Shown here: piece after piece, positions 38,774 through 49,490 of the stretch
Numbering within the stretch: the stretch's first letter is position 1
How the letters are laid out: the number at the start of each line of letters is the position of its first letter
NCBI GenBank assembly: GCA_041645025.1
Contig: JBAZQV010000002.1
Location: 1-51,340 of the forward strand
Source of the DNA: GW2011-AR5 sp041645025
GTDB lineage: Archaea; Aenigmatarchaeota; Aenigmatarchaeia; GW2011-AR5
DNA: 51,340 bases
Direction: 5' to 3'
Made by a program: the position numbers and the translations under genes
The notes under the pieces: generated by a model
The model's input: only the letters and a program-made list of their open reading frames with translations
The model's database searches: none
Told to the model about the DNA's origin: nothing

Positions 38774-41700
38774 ATGAAAGCGCAAACAGCTTTAGGTATA
38801 TTTATCGCATTTGGCGTAGTATTATTAATAGGATTGTCTTTTTTTACAACCAAGGCTTATGCAGAGCCATGCAATTGCTTTGATAACACTGACTGCGCTG
38901 TTGGTGAAACGTGCGATCCTGATAACACCATGTGCACGGTAACTGATGGCAATGTAGGCATGTGTGTTGCTGGCGGTGGATTTACTTGTACCCCTGCCTG
39001 CACTTCTCCACAAGTATGCCAGAGCGGTACATGCGTTACTCCTCCTACTACACCACCCGGCACTGATACAGGCGTAGCAATAGGAGTTGGCGACGTGACA
39101 TCGTGTTCAGGCACAACAGGCTGCGCTGGCGCAACGTGTCGCTGGAGCAAATGCGCGACAACTGCTAACCCCACAAAGATAGAGTTCACATTTACCATAC
39201 CTAACACGTGCAATGGAAATTCAATATGGTCAGGTGGAAGATGGGTTCCTGCTAATCCGTGCAGCACAAATGCTGTTTCATTTCCTGCCAGCGTGAAAGC
39301 TGCTTATGCCAACAACTGCCTGCACAGCATTCTTCTCACAGAAGTTCAGTCCGATGATTATGGAAAAGTGTGCGCTGGTCCAGGGTGCAGCGCCAGCAGC
39401 GCTCCAGCCGCCGGCATTATTCCAGGTCCGGGTGGCGGCGGCGGTGGTGGCGGAGGCAATAGTTTTGTTTCTGGCACACCCATACTGCTTGTTGATGGCA
39501 GTTCCAAGCCAATTGAAGAAATAAAGATTGGAGACAAAGTCCGTTCATTTGACCCGGAGACCGGCACTTTCTCTATTGGTAATGTCACGTCTATTCTTAC
39601 ACGAGATGTTCAGGAAAGTTATATTCTTGACTTTGATGACGGTTCAAGTGTAGGAGTTACTGGGACACACCCGTTTTATGTCAAGACAGCCGCTTCCGGA
39701 GTTCCTACTATACACAAATATTTTGTGCAGGTCAAGGACCTGATGGCTGGCGACCGGGTCTACAAGGCATATGACAACCGGGCTGTTTCTGTCAAGATTA
39801 CTGTTATTCGGCAGATATCAAAGCCAGTTACTGTTTATAATTTCAACGTTGAGCCGTTTCATACATATATTGCCAACAACATGGTGGTCCATAATATCAA
39901 ATCAGAGAGAGGTCCCTTCGCAAATGTCGTGGCAAAGCCGACGTTTAGCGTGACAGGATTTGCGACAGCCAGCGGCGGTGTTATCTATACAGCAGCAAGC
40001 AATGCAGTCTGGGCACCAAACGTTGACGCGACTAACGCGTTTGACAAAACAGACCCAAAAGTAAGCCTTTATGTTGTTGATACGATAGCCGCAAACTACG
40101 GCGGAAATTCAAGAACCATAGGCGCGACGTTTAAGGTAATAATTCTCAATCCATCTCCAACACAGAAATGCGTTATGGATACGGCAACGGGAAAACCAAA
40201 AATAGTACCTTTGTGTGCTGGCACGACAGCAGAATGTACTCAGACACCTACGGAAATACCAACACTTACTGCCCCGCGGTGCATTGATTTGACAAGTCAG
40301 AACGGATGGCAGGCTACAGGTCCTGCTGTCTCAAAATGTGTTGACAGCAATCAGTACAAGGCTATGGTTACACCACAGGCGTACAAGGTCTCTACGTGCA
40401 CAAAATATGTACCAGACCTGACATTTTCAAAATATGGTAATTATACAACTAATGCAACCGCTCCTGGTACTCCGCCCCGCGGTGGTTCTGCTACGAGAGA
40501 TAACTGGACAACAAGAACGTCCTGTGGCACCCTTGGCTGCAATCCTGCTACTGGATTGTGCAAGACAGGCGGTGGAGGTGGATGCCCTGATGGGCAGACA
40601 AAGTGCAGCGACGGTGTTTGCAGGACTGACTGTGGCGGCACTTGCATAAAGCCCCCTTTGCTTAATTCAATAAATGCAACTCCGCGGCGAGTGGCGCCTA
40701 CAGGTATTGTAACAATGTCAAGTATTGGTTCCAGTTCTGAATCCATAACAGATGCAGGCAGCACTACTCCAAGGCGAATGAAAGTGAAGCTGGAGTGCGG
40801 CACAGCTGAAGGTAATATTCAAACTACTAGCCCTCCACCAGGCGGCGACGATACCGCGTGCAGGACCAGAACTAACCCGGCATCAATACTTGCTTCTGTA
40901 CGGGCTGCGCGTGCTGCGTACGGCGCAATGGTTAGTGCTGAAGAAGCAGCGGTTCTCTTAAACAAGGCAGCATGGGACAACAAAGACGCTGGTTGGGGAT
41001 TGCTAAGCAAGACAGGTGGAAATAGTTGTCCGCATTCGTCTGGTTCTATTTCATGTGATATTCTTTTCCATAAACCTTCTGGCTTGATATATGATGTTCT
41101 TGGCAGCGGGCCTGGGCCAGAAGGTCCTGGTCCAAGCAATCCGCAATGGGGATGTACTGGCAGAGCTGAAACAAGTAAGTGGGTTGCACCTACCACGCCT
41201 ACAGGCGGAGGCACTGCTGTTTGTGCTGGCAAAACTCCAGGCTGGTATGATCCTACAATGTGGGGTGGCTGCCCACTTTCAGAATGCCGACAGAATAGTG
41301 CAACATGCTCTAGCTGTGGAGAAGCTCTTGCATATTGCGATGGCACCAACTGGAAGACAGATTGGGACCCTTTTGTTACTGAAAGTCAAAAGGCCACAGC
41401 AACATCAGGTCATACGTGCCCTTGCGCTACCGGTCTTACAGGCGGAGTTACATCGAAGCCTACGTTCAGCGTGACAGGCTTTGCAACCGGCGGTGCGTGC
41501 GAAACTTGCGCTGAAAAAGGGCAGACAGATAAATACCAAAGTGATGTAAAAAATGCCGCAAACAAATATCTTGCTTCTCATCCGGAAATTGGAGATTTGC
41601 CAAGTTATGGTGCTGCTGATGGGGGGAGTGATGAAGGTGAAGCTGCAGTAGCCCAACTTAGAGACGGAGTAATTGCTATTTTAATTGGTCAAGGCTTTCA

Positions 41701-44700
41701 TGCCGAAACAATAGGAAGCTATCCTCAAATAGTAGCTGTTTGGAAAGATGGTGATCCCGATAAAACAGGGTATAGAGTAACTGCAGGTGGAGGAAAAATA
41801 CATGACGCAATTCAAGCAGGTTATTGTGGCGGACATGAGACTTTTGGTGGCACTGATATTATCCCTAGTGGTTGTACATCTGCTCCTACTGCTGCAAGAG
41901 ATGGTACGAGTGGCTCATGCCAGACGGGCAGCTTCACAGCAAACCTTTGCAGCGGACAACTCGCTGACAACAACCCAACTTGTACATTGACGCTCCCGCC
42001 AGAATGGAAAAGGGGCGGCTTCTTCCAGAATCTTTACTGCCGCCTTAAGGATGAGTCCGGCATGTATTCAAACTCAAGCAGGACAAGCATAATAGTTGAC
42101 AACAACCCGCCGACGTCAAGAATAACCGAGCCGGTGGCGAACAGCGTCCAGACAGCCAACTTCCAGATTAAGGTCACGGACGCAGATGATTCTGGCCTGG
42201 ACAAATGTTATTATACAACATCTGGTAACACAGCTACGCCCATTGCTTTGCCGCGGGGAAACATTGCGCTTTCAAATCCTTACAGGGTATGGAGACCGCT
42301 TGACGTGGCTTATAGCACTAAGAGTGATGTGGCGCTGGCTGTGTGGAGCACTGAACATCAAGGTAAGGTCATCGGCCAGTTTATAACGGATGCCGGGGCG
42401 CTGCGAGGCGGTAATGTTATTCTTGGAAGTAGTAGTGATTTCGTTGGCTCAATAAAAATCACCTATGACGAGGATGATGATTTGTTCTTAGTTGCATGGG
42501 GTGCTGCTGCCGGCAACAATATGGGACCAACATATGGCAGCTTGGTAAAAGCAGATGGAACTTTTGTCAAGCAGAATTTTGTTATTATGAACAACTGTGA
42601 TTTAGGCATTCATGCTTCCTCCAGCGGAAATATAGCCTATAGCTCAGGCGCGAAAAAATTCTTTGTATCATGTACGCGTGGCGTCATAACCAGGGGCAGC
42701 ATTATAGGTAATTCAGTTACGCCAACCGGCACTGTTGGGAATGAAGTGGTGGTGACAGGTGATGGAATGTTTGGCTCTTCAGCTGCGGCAGGCGGGAGCA
42801 GTGTTCTTGCTACATGGTTTGATCAGAACGGCATTGCCTACGGCAGACTATACAATCCTAATGGCGCAGCTTTGACAGGTCCAATTAGAATTTCAACCGG
42901 AACGCTGGGAGGTTATGTTTCGCTTGTCGCGTTCTATGATACTACACGCAATGAGTATACCGCTTTCTACTGGGGGAGTGTTGGAAGAAAACTTTACAAA
43001 CGCACCATTGGACCAAGCGGTACTCTGGGAACCGAGTCTACTGTGTTCACCAACAACAATGTCGGGGTCAGTGACATTGCCTATAATCCTTTGACCGGCA
43101 GCTATTTTGTTGCTGACCAGCACCAGGATGATAACGGAAATGGTTATATTAAGATAAGCAGCGGTGGAGCTGCGTCAGGGTCAGTTAGAGTTTCTGAAGA
43201 CATGACGCTGCCACATTACACACCAGCTATAATAGCTACAGGGAATGACGTGCCGCTTACAATAATGAATCAGGCTGGTGATGCTTATGCGCAGTTCGGT
43301 GGGTTGGGAGGCGCAATTAGTGGCGGCAGACTCAGAATATGCAACAGCCAGACAACAATAACCGTTGGGCCTGGTAACGATTGTCCTGACCAGGGCTCTT
43401 GTACTGTAAGCGCTTTTGCGACCGACACTGTTGGCAACATTGGTGCACCGGATTCACGCAGCTTTACGATAAATTTGATTCTTACAAATATTACTTCCCC
43501 ACTAGACGGCAGCAACCAGACCGGTAACTTTTCCGTGAATGTTCAGGACAGGGACTTTGCTTCTACGACAAACAGCACAATTACATGCACCTATGATATC
43601 TACAGTGTTGGTTCAACATCTACAAAGATAGTTGACAATGCAGCGCGCAGGTGCAACAGCAACTTCACTGTGAGCATTGGACCTGATGGCGACTGCAATC
43701 TCATGGGACAGGGTTCATGCAAAGTTGTTGCAAAGGTCAACAAAACTATGAACGGCACCAGAATCGAAGATACCAGTACAAGATTCTATAACATTGACTG
43801 GGTTACACCTTTCTCAGAAATCGTCAGTGCACCTAGCAACTGGGTAACTTCGGACTTCACTATTTCTGTAAGTGATAACGCTCAGGGCGTTGCCAGCAGA
43901 ATATCAAAATGCCAGTACAAGGTGGTCAGCAATGCAACCCAAACCGTGTCATGGACTGACAGGGCATGTGGCATTGGCGCACCTGCCAGCGTAATGATAA
44001 CGGTCGGGCCAGGAAAGAACTGCAGGCACGAGGGCGGCGACGCGTGCACAATATTTGTCAGGCCTATAGGCATGTCAGGATTACCGGGCGTAGAAGATAA
44101 TGTTTCTGTTCCAATAATTTTTAATGTCACAGATACAAACGGCTTTTCGGTCACAACAACCACACAAACTGAAAGGGGCCTGAACTTCAGCGGCACTACA
44201 CGACAGGAGTTGAGATTATATACATTTTATGTCTGCAACAAAAACTCAAATGTTAACAGTTGCATAGCAGCATACAACAGCAACAACAGGGGCGCGAACA
44301 AGCCGAACTTCTGCGGCTCGCTTCTTGGTAAATGCGAGCTGAGGTGCAGCGACCAGACAGTTTTGTACTACTTTGCCGCGAGAGGCACACCGGTTGGCCA
44401 ATCCGCGACAGTTACTGTTGTCAGCACTATCACGAGCGCCGCATGCCCGACATTCAATATTGGCCAGATAAACGAATGGTATCAGATATTTACTGACCTC
44501 GATGTGCAAATTGGGACTGAGATAGGAATTGTTGATTCTTCCATAAGCCAGAACGGCGAGACGGCTATTGCCAACAACGAGACTCTTGTGATTCTAAGGG
44601 AAGCGCTGCTCATTACAAAAGACCATTTGAAAAATATGACGATGGAAATGCAGGACCTTACGGTTACAAAAGCGCGACAGCTGATTCAACGCTCGCTTGA

Positions 44701-47700
44701 AAAAAGAGACGACATTGACAGACTTCTAAGAGGAATAAGGCCTCCGACACGCGTATTGATGACTGTTGATATGCCGACTGTTGTGAGATTTAACCGCAGC
44801 ATGACCCTGACTGCTACAATAAACAAGGACGGCCCCACGGACGCGTACGGAACTGTCTACTGTACAATAACAAAGCCGGGTAATTTAGTCCAGCAGAACA
44901 GATCGTCATGCCTTGTGCTGGGTGGACCTGGTCATCACTCCACTGCTTATAGCGTTCCATTTATGCCTGACAGGCTTGGCACCTGGACTTACAGCTGCAA
45001 ACTGGGACGTTCGGTAAGACCTGACTGCTCCTTTGAGGTGAACCAGACGCCTGTTAGCGGCACGTTTGCTGTGTTGCCTGCTGCAAGCACTTTCATAGCT
45101 TCCTTATCAACTCCAGATAATGCGGTAAGAGGTAGTGTGGTGACTACAAACACTGTTGTGACAAATCCTGACAGCTCAGACAGGTTTGTTAATGTAACAT
45201 GTAATTTCAGATATATTTCCAACGGGCAGCTGATTACAAGAAGGAATTCATCAAGCTGCATTAGTGCTGCTACTGGTGATACAACAGTTCCCATTAAGAT
45301 GTACGCAAGCACTCTTGGCGAATGGAATGTAACCGGTTGCTCTGTGCGCTCATCTTCAACATCAAATTGTGCCAGCTCTGCTCTTGACAATACTTCTCTT
45401 GCTACTGCGAGTTACATGGTAATGCTGCCTGATTCGGTTTTCATAGAGTCTGTTGGCGTGCCTCAGGCACCTGTCCTGAATAACTCATTGCTAAGCATAC
45501 CGGTTATTATTAACAACCCCACACAAGACGTGGCTTATGTCACTTTGAACTGTGGAATAATAAAACCGGTTGGCTCAGTGACCGTCACGGACCAAAATGG
45601 CGTTGATTCTGGCAGGACCAGTTCGTTCACGCTTGATACCACGACTGACCGTGTTGGCAGGTGGAACATAAGTTCCTGCAATGTTTCTGTCTCTCCTGAC
45701 CCAAGTTTCTCAGGCAGCTCTGTTGTTTATACACGCAATAATGTGGGAACATTCAATGTTATCGCGCGCAGCAATCTTACAATAACAGCAGTGAATTCAC
45801 CAACTACGGTTCAAAATAATACGCTTACAAGCTTAAGCGTTTCTATTACAAACCCTTCCAATGCACGCTATGGCCGCGTTTCCTGTACTGTAAGAGATCC
45901 GGTTAATAGGGTTCATGTCAACAGTTCTGCATGTTTGATTGTGAACAGCAATGCGCAAAGAGTTTTTGCCATCAACTTCTTTATGAACAGGACTGGCGAA
46001 TGGCACATCACTCAATGCTCTGTTTACGGTTCAGCCAGCGCCGACTGTTCCTCGTATTCGCTACATGACAGAAAAGATTTTATTGATAACTCGTTTAATT
46101 CAACGGTTTCCTGCACTGCTGGCTTGTACCACGCTACGAACCCGGCAACAAGCGTGTGCCAGGAGTTTGGCAACAACTGTAACATACCTACCGGCTGGAT
46201 AAATATAACAGCAGGTTCGTGCCCGGGCGGCATGGGTGTTGTGTATGTATCATCAGTTTCAGTGCCGACCAGTGATGTGATAAATAATTCCAACGTGAAC
46301 ATAGACACACTGGTTACAAACCCTATAAATGATGACAGATTCGGCCAGGTCAGTTGCTTTGTCAAAAGCCCGAGCGGCGCAACGCAGCTGCTAACTTCAT
46401 CGTGCGAAGGCATAGCCGCCGCAAACGCACGAACATACAGGACGATTTTAACTGTTAATAAAGTAGGAGTATGGAACGTAACGACCTGCAGCGTAAACGC
46501 AAGCACGAGCTGCGCTTCGGCAACGTTACAACACATCCTTAACGCGAGCAAAACATTCAATGTAATACGTGGTGCAAACCTTTCCTTTGTGTCGTTCTCG
46601 CTGCCGCCGGACACGCTGGTAAATAATACTGCGACCACTGCTATAAACATAAGGAACCCTTCAGATGCAGCGAGATACGCACGCGTCTTCTGTAGCTTCA
46701 GGAACTCCCAGAACCAGATGACATCAAACACAACATCGTGCCTGCAGGTAGCAGGAACATCCACACCGACATTTGGAGTAAACATATTTGCGAACGTTGC
46801 CGGAACATGGAACGTTGATTCTTGCACATTGCGCGGTTCTCTTGACTCAAGCTGCTCGGAACTTCACGATTCTGAATCAGGTATAGGTGCGTTCAACATA
46901 ACTACGGTATCACCGCCGCCGGCTCTTGCAGAACTTTTCATAAGCAACCTAAGTGCCAGTTCGGCAGCTTTCAATGACAGCCGCATAAGCGTGCTGGTAT
47001 ACGGAAGAAACAATAACCTGGCCAACAGCAGTTATGCTATTGTTGGTTGTGAGTTCCTCAACCCGCTTGGTGGCTTGACCAGACAAGCGTCTTCATGCAC
47101 GCAGGTAACTGCAAACAGCACTGTGCGATTTGGAGTTTCGCAACTGCTTAACATACCTGGAACATGGACTGTTGCCAACTGCTTCATAAACGCGTCAAAC
47201 ACTAACAACTGTGCGCCTTCAATACTTAACAATGTTTCCGCAGAAACAAGAACGATAACAGTTTCGCTTCCTCCTAATCTTTACATCACAGGCGTCACCG
47301 CGCCGAGCGCTGATGTTGTAAATAACACGAACGTAAATATAGATGTCTTTGTCAACAACCCTCTCAATGACGACAAGTACGGACTCGTCAACTGCATAAT
47401 ACAAGATCCCAATGGAAATAATTATACCAGGGCCGCAGCCTGCTCCTCGGTGCCAAGACAGACCAGCAACAAGAAATACAATGTTTCTGTGGTTGCCAAC
47501 ATTGTCGGTTCATGGAACGTGAGAAATTGTTCTGTTAGTTCCTCCACCAGCTCGAGCTGCGCAAGTTCCTCTCCTGCCGGGGAACTTATAAACGGTGATA
47601 CATTCAATGTGATACGTGGCTACAACCTCACCTTATCATCCTTATCAGTACCACAGTCTGTTTATGTAAACCAGCCTTTGCGCGTGGCATACACGCTGAG

Positions 47701-49084
47701 AAATCCTTCAACCTCTGACAGATTCGGACGTGTCACATGTACCATGACAAAGGGCGGTCAGAGCGTTGTCAACACTTCATCGTGCATGACCATAGCTCCT
47801 GAATCGTTCATAGACGGCAGCGTTTTGTTTACTCCTGCTTCGACAGGAACCTGGACCGTTACCTGCGTGGCGCAGCGTTCTTTCGATGCAAGCTGCACTT
47901 CTGTGGAGGCACATGACACAGACTCACAAAGCTTTAACGTGACTTACCCGCCTGACCTGTTCATACAATCGATAGATGTGCCGTCTCTTGCGCTAAAGGA
48001 CCAGGAAGTCTTTTCCACACTCAAGATAAGAAATACGGCGCTCACGAACATGTACGGCTTTGCTCAGTGCACATTTAAAAACAGGCTTAACGAAACGACT
48101 TACAATTCATCTGAATGCCTTAACATGACGGCCGACACAACAATAGTTAGTCTCGGCGTTACCCCGGCGCTTCGGGGCAACTTGACTGTTTACAACTGCT
48201 ATATCAATGCCACGTCACTGAGCAACTGCAGCTCATCAAGGGTACATAACATTTCAACCACGGAAAAATCATTTAATGTATTCGCGCCGGTTCTCTCGTT
48301 TGTCGGCAACGTAAATCTCGCGTATTCGAATCTCATGGTAGGTGATATCGCTGATATAGTTGTGAATGTGAAGAACACAGGAGAACGCGCCTACCTTGCA
48401 TTTGTGAACTGCACCCTCATCAATCCTCTCGGAGTCTCTTACATGCTGACGACAACACCGCAGACGCTGCAAATGGATGAAACAATGGATTTCCATCCGC
48501 AGCGCACAGTTGATATATCAGGTACATGGAAGGTCGGTACTTGCAGCATTTACAGCATAAGCAGCCCACCGAAGCTCGAGGCCCAGAAAACTGTTAATCA
48601 GATTTTTGACGTGCTATATGCGGCTTCGACAGATGAGTGCAATAGTAATGTGCCATGCCAAACGGGCTTCACCTGCGAGAACGGCGCGTGTGTAGCTATT
48701 CCTCAGCCGCTATGCAGTGCAAGCAATTGTCCTGGCACTAAGGACGGGTGCTACTGCTCCAGTGATAGATGTGTTTCATGCGGACAGGGTTATACATGCT
48801 CGCAGAGCAGATGCGTGCCAGAGACGCCGGTTATCAATACCTGCAGGTCAACCAATGACTGCGTATCCGGCAATGTTTGTGTGAATGGCGTGTGCCAGCA
48901 GAAACCTGCCGAATGCTTCACTAATAGTGATTGCGGTAGTAACTATGAATGCAAATCAGGCAGTTGTGTTGTGTCTGTTCAGAAGCCGTTGTTGGATGAG
49001 AAAATAATATATTTCCTGATAATACTTCTTGCGGTGATAATGGTCCCTATAATTTTATTCATTTATATTAAACGTTCTATATAA
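38774..49084 (+). CDS. Giant membrane-anchored surface protein with a Hint domain (about 3436 aa)
   Basis: An N-terminal signal or anchor helix (about 5-25) is followed by an EGF-like Cys cluster and a poly-Gly linker. A Hint domain (230-374), unique Cys-rich and Ig-like modules, and a long series of beta-sandwich repeats of about 110-130 residues (residues 2000-3250; openings like ITGVTAPSADVVNNTNVNI) come next. A helical segment near 1900-1990 interrupts the repeats. The C-terminus has several EGF-like Cys modules, a transmembrane helix (IIYFLIILLAVIMVPIILFI) and a short tail. I prefer the ATG at 38774 to the GTG two codons earlier. It is probably a cell-surface stalk or adhesin; a processing role of the Hint domain is inferred. 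Confidence 0.85.
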   Translation: MKAQTALGIFIAFGVVLLIGLSFFTTKAYAEPCNCFDNTDCAVGETCDPDNTMCTVTDGNVGMCVAGGGFTCTPACTSPQVCQSGTCVTPPTTPPGTDTGVAIGVGDVTSCSGTTGCAGATCRWSKCATTANPTKIEFTFTIPNTCNGNSIWSGGRWVPANPCSTNAVSFPASVKAAYANNCLHSILLTEVQSDDYGKVCAGPGCSASSAPAAGIIPGPGGGGGGGGGNSFVSGTPILLVDGSSKPIEEIKIGDKVRSFDPETGTFSIGNVTSILTRDVQESYILDFDDGSSVGVTGTHPFYVKTAASGVPTIHKYFVQVKDLMAGDRVYKAYDNRAVSVKITVIRQISKPVTVYNFNVEPFHTYIANNMVVHNIKSERGPFANVVAKPTFSVTGFATASGGVIYTAASNAVWAPNVDATNAFDKTDPKVSLYVVDTIAANYGGNSRTIGATFKVIILNPSPTQKCVMDTATGKPKIVPLCAGTTAECTQTPTEIPTLTAPRCIDLTSQNGWQATGPAVSKCVDSNQYKAMVTPQAYKVSTCTKYVPDLTFSKYGNYTTNATAPGTPPRGGSATRDNWTTRTSCGTLGCNPATGLCKTGGGGGCPDGQTKCSDGVCRTDCGGTCIKPPLLNSINATPRRVAPTGIVTMSSIGSSSESITDAGSTTPRRMKVKLECGTAEGNIQTTSPPPGGDDTACRTRTNPASILASVRAARAAYGAMVSAEEAAVLLNKAAWDNKDAGWGLLSKTGGNSCPHSSGSISCDILFHKPSGLIYDVLGSGPGPEGPGPSNPQWGCTGRAETSKWVAPTTPTGGGTAVCAGKTPGWYDPTMWGGCPLSECRQNSATCSSCGEALAYCDGTNWKTDWDPFVTESQKATATSGHTCPCATGLTGGVTSKPTFSVTGFATGGACETCAEKGQTDKYQSDVKNAANKYLASHPEIGDLPSYGAADGGSDEGEAAVAQLRDGVIAILIGQGFHAETIGSYPQIVAVWKDGDPDKTGYRVTAGGGKIHDAIQAGYCGGHETFGGTDIIPSGCTSAPTAARDGTSGSCQTGSFTANLCSGQLADNNPTCTLTLPPEWKRGGFFQNLYCRLKDESGMYSNSSRTSIIVDNNPPTSRITEPVANSVQTANFQIKVTDADDSGLDKCYYTTSGNTATPIALPRGNIALSNPYRVWRPLDVAYSTKSDVALAVWSTEHQGKVIGQFITDAGALRGGNVILGSSSDFVGSIKITYDEDDDLFLVAWGAAAGNNMGPTYGSLVKADGTFVKQNFVIMNNCDLGIHASSSGNIAYSSGAKKFFVSCTRGVITRGSIIGNSVTPTGTVGNEVVVTGDGMFGSSAAAGGSSVLATWFDQNGIAYGRLYNPNGAALTGPIRISTGTLGGYVSLVAFYDTTRNEYTAFYWGSVGRKLYKRTIGPSGTLGTESTVFTNNNVGVSDIAYNPLTGSYFVADQHQDDNGNGYIKISSGGAASGSVRVSEDMTLPHYTPAIIATGNDVPLTIMNQAGDAYAQFGGLGGAISGGRLRICNSQTTITVGPGNDCPDQGSCTVSAFATDTVGNIGAPDSRSFTINLILTNITSPLDGSNQTGNFSVNVQDRDFASTTNSTITCTYDIYSVGSTSTKIVDNAARRCNSNFTVSIGPDGDCNLMGQGSCKVVAKVNKTMNGTRIEDTSTRFYNIDWVTPFSEIVSAPSNWVTSDFTISVSDNAQGVASRISKCQYKVVSNATQTVSWTDRACGIGAPASVMITVGPGKNCRHEGGDACTIFVRPIGMSGLPGVEDNVSVPIIFNVTDTNGFSVTTTTQTERGLNFSGTTRQELRLYTFYVCNKNSNVNSCIAAYNSNNRGANKPNFCGSLLGKCELRCSDQTVLYYFAARGTPVGQSATVTVVSTITSAACPTFNIGQINEWYQIFTDLDVQIGTEIGIVDSSISQNGETAIANNETLVILREALLITKDHLKNMTMEMQDLTVTKARQLIQRSLEKRDDIDRLLRGIRPPTRVLMTVDMPTVVRFNRSMTLTATINKDGPTDAYGTVYCTITKPGNLVQQNRSSCLVLGGPGHHSTAYSVPFMPDRLGTWTYSCKLGRSVRPDCSFEVNQTPVSGTFAVLPAASTFIASLSTPDNAVRGSVVTTNTVVTNPDSSDRFVNVTCNFRYISNGQLITRRNSSSCISAATGDTTVPIKMYASTLGEWNVTGCSVRSSSTSNCASSALDNTSLATASYMVMLPDSVFIESVGVPQAPVLNNSLLSIPVIINNPTQDVAYVTLNCGIIKPVGSVTVTDQNGVDSGRTSSFTLDTTTDRVGRWNISSCNVSVSPDPSFSGSSVVYTRNNVGTFNVIARSNLTITAVNSPTTVQNNTLTSLSVSITNPSNARYGRVSCTVRDPVNRVHVNSSACLIVNSNAQRVFAINFFMNRTGEWHITQCSVYGSASADCSSYSLHDRKDFIDNSFNSTVSCTAGLYHATNPATSVCQEFGNNCNIPTGWINITAGSCPGGMGVVYVSSVSVPTSDVINNSNVNIDTLVTNPINDDRFGQVSCFVKSPSGATQLLTSSCEGIAAANARTYRTILTVNKVGVWNVTTCSVNASTSCASATLQHILNASKTFNVIRGANLSFVSFSLPPDTLVNNTATTAINIRNPSDAARYARVFCSFRNSQNQMTSNTTSCLQVAGTSTPTFGVNIFANVAGTWNVDSCTLRGSLDSSCSELHDSESGIGAFNITTVSPPPALAELFISNLSASSAAFNDSRISVLVYGRNNNLANSSYAIVGCEFLNPLGGLTRQASSCTQVTANSTVRFGVSQLLNIPGTWTVANCFINASNTNNCAPSILNNVSAETRTITVSLPPNLYITGVTAPSADVVNNTNVNIDVFVNNPLNDDKYGLVNCIIQDPNGNNYTRAAACSSVPRQTSNKKYNVSVVANIVGSWNVRNCSVSSSTSSSCASSSPAGELINGDTFNVIRGYNLTLSSLSVPQSVYVNQPLRVAYTLRNPSTSDRFGRVTCTMTKGGQSVVNTSSCMTIAPESFIDGSVLFTPASTGTWTVTCVAQRSFDASCTSVEAHDTDSQSFNVTYPPDLFIQSIDVPSLALKDQEVFSTLKIRNTALTNMYGFAQCTFKNRLNETTYNSSECLNMTADTTIVSLGVTPALRGNLTVYNCYINATSLSNCSSSRVHNISTTEKSFNVFAPVLSFVGNVNLAYSNLMVGDIADIVVNVKNTGERAYLAFVNCTLINPLGVSYMLTTTPQTLQMDETMDFHPQRTVDISGTWKVGTCSIYSISSPPKLEAQKTVNQIFDVLYAASTDECNSNVPCQTGFTCENGACVAIPQPLCSASNCPGTKDGCYCSSDRCVSCGQGYTCSQSRCVPETPVINTCRSTNDCVSGNVCVNGVCQQKPAECFTNSDCGSNYECKSGSCVVSVQKPLLDEKIIYFLIILLAVIMVPIILFIYIKRSI
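39461..39895 (+). other. Hint (intein/hedgehog-type) domain in the giant surface protein
   Basis: Residues 230-374 run from SFVSGTPILL (block A-like, Ser in place of the usual Cys) through IEEIKIGDKV, TGTHPFYV (block B with Thr and His), VKDLMAGDRV and YNFNVEPFHTYIANN to VVHN at the end. The residue after Asn is Ile, not Cys/Ser/Thr. This favours a pretoxin- or BIL-like self-cleaving domain over a splicing intein. Confidence 0.8.
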
Positions 49085-49108
49085 ATTAAGTAATGGATTG
49101 GTAATGCT

Positions 49109-49489
49109 ATGAAAGGAATTTCCCTGCCGATGAACATGATAATCGTTGTGACAATAGCAGCCCTTGTGCTCGTTGCTTTCGGGGCGTTTTTTATCACGAC
49201 AACCGGCGGCGGAGTTTCAGATGCCGAAGCCCAGAGAATTTTTGCGGGCGGGTGCGTACAGTATTGCAAGCCTGGCCTCTATGAAACTTTCACAGCTGCC
49301 TATACAGCTTCGCAGAATGATCCAAATTTCATCAAGGCATGCACGAAGCTTGGCTACGGCGACGGGCAGAACGCAAACAGGTGCCTTGAAAAGTGTCCTG
49401 GCTGCAATGTTATTGTTGACCAGAACGACAGGGACGCAAACATCGGGATGGATCGTATTTTTGACACGCTGTCTCGAACACCATCATGA
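49109..49489 (+). CDS. Pilin-like secreted small protein (126 aa)
   Basis: The N-terminus is a single hydrophobic helix (about 9-29, IIVVTIAALVLVAFGAFFI), as in type IV pilin-like archaeal proteins. A soluble domain with six Cys residues follows (AGGCVQYCKPGLYE, KACTKLGYG, CLEKCPGC). It begins 24 nt after the giant Hint protein on the same strand and is probably co-expressed. It may be a minor pilin or an accessory surface subunit. No processing site is certain. Confidence 0.7.
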   Translation: MKGISLPMNMIIVVTIAALVLVAFGAFFITTTGGGVSDAEAQRIFAGGCVQYCKPGLYETFTAAYTASQNDPNFIKACTKLGYGDGQNANRCLEKCPGCNVIVDQNDRDANIGMDRIFDTLSRTPS

Positions 49490-49490
49490 T

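Noticed and set aside
39461..39895. The Hint domain as a splicing intein
   Set aside because: There is no Cys/Ser/Thr after the terminal HN, and no homing endonuclease domain. The family resemblance is to pretoxin-type or BIL-like Hint domains.
40819..41349. Long open frames on the strand opposite the giant surface genes
   Set aside because: They are antisense shadows created by the biased codon use of Thr/Asn/Gly-rich repeats, without ribosome-binding sites or recognisable domains.
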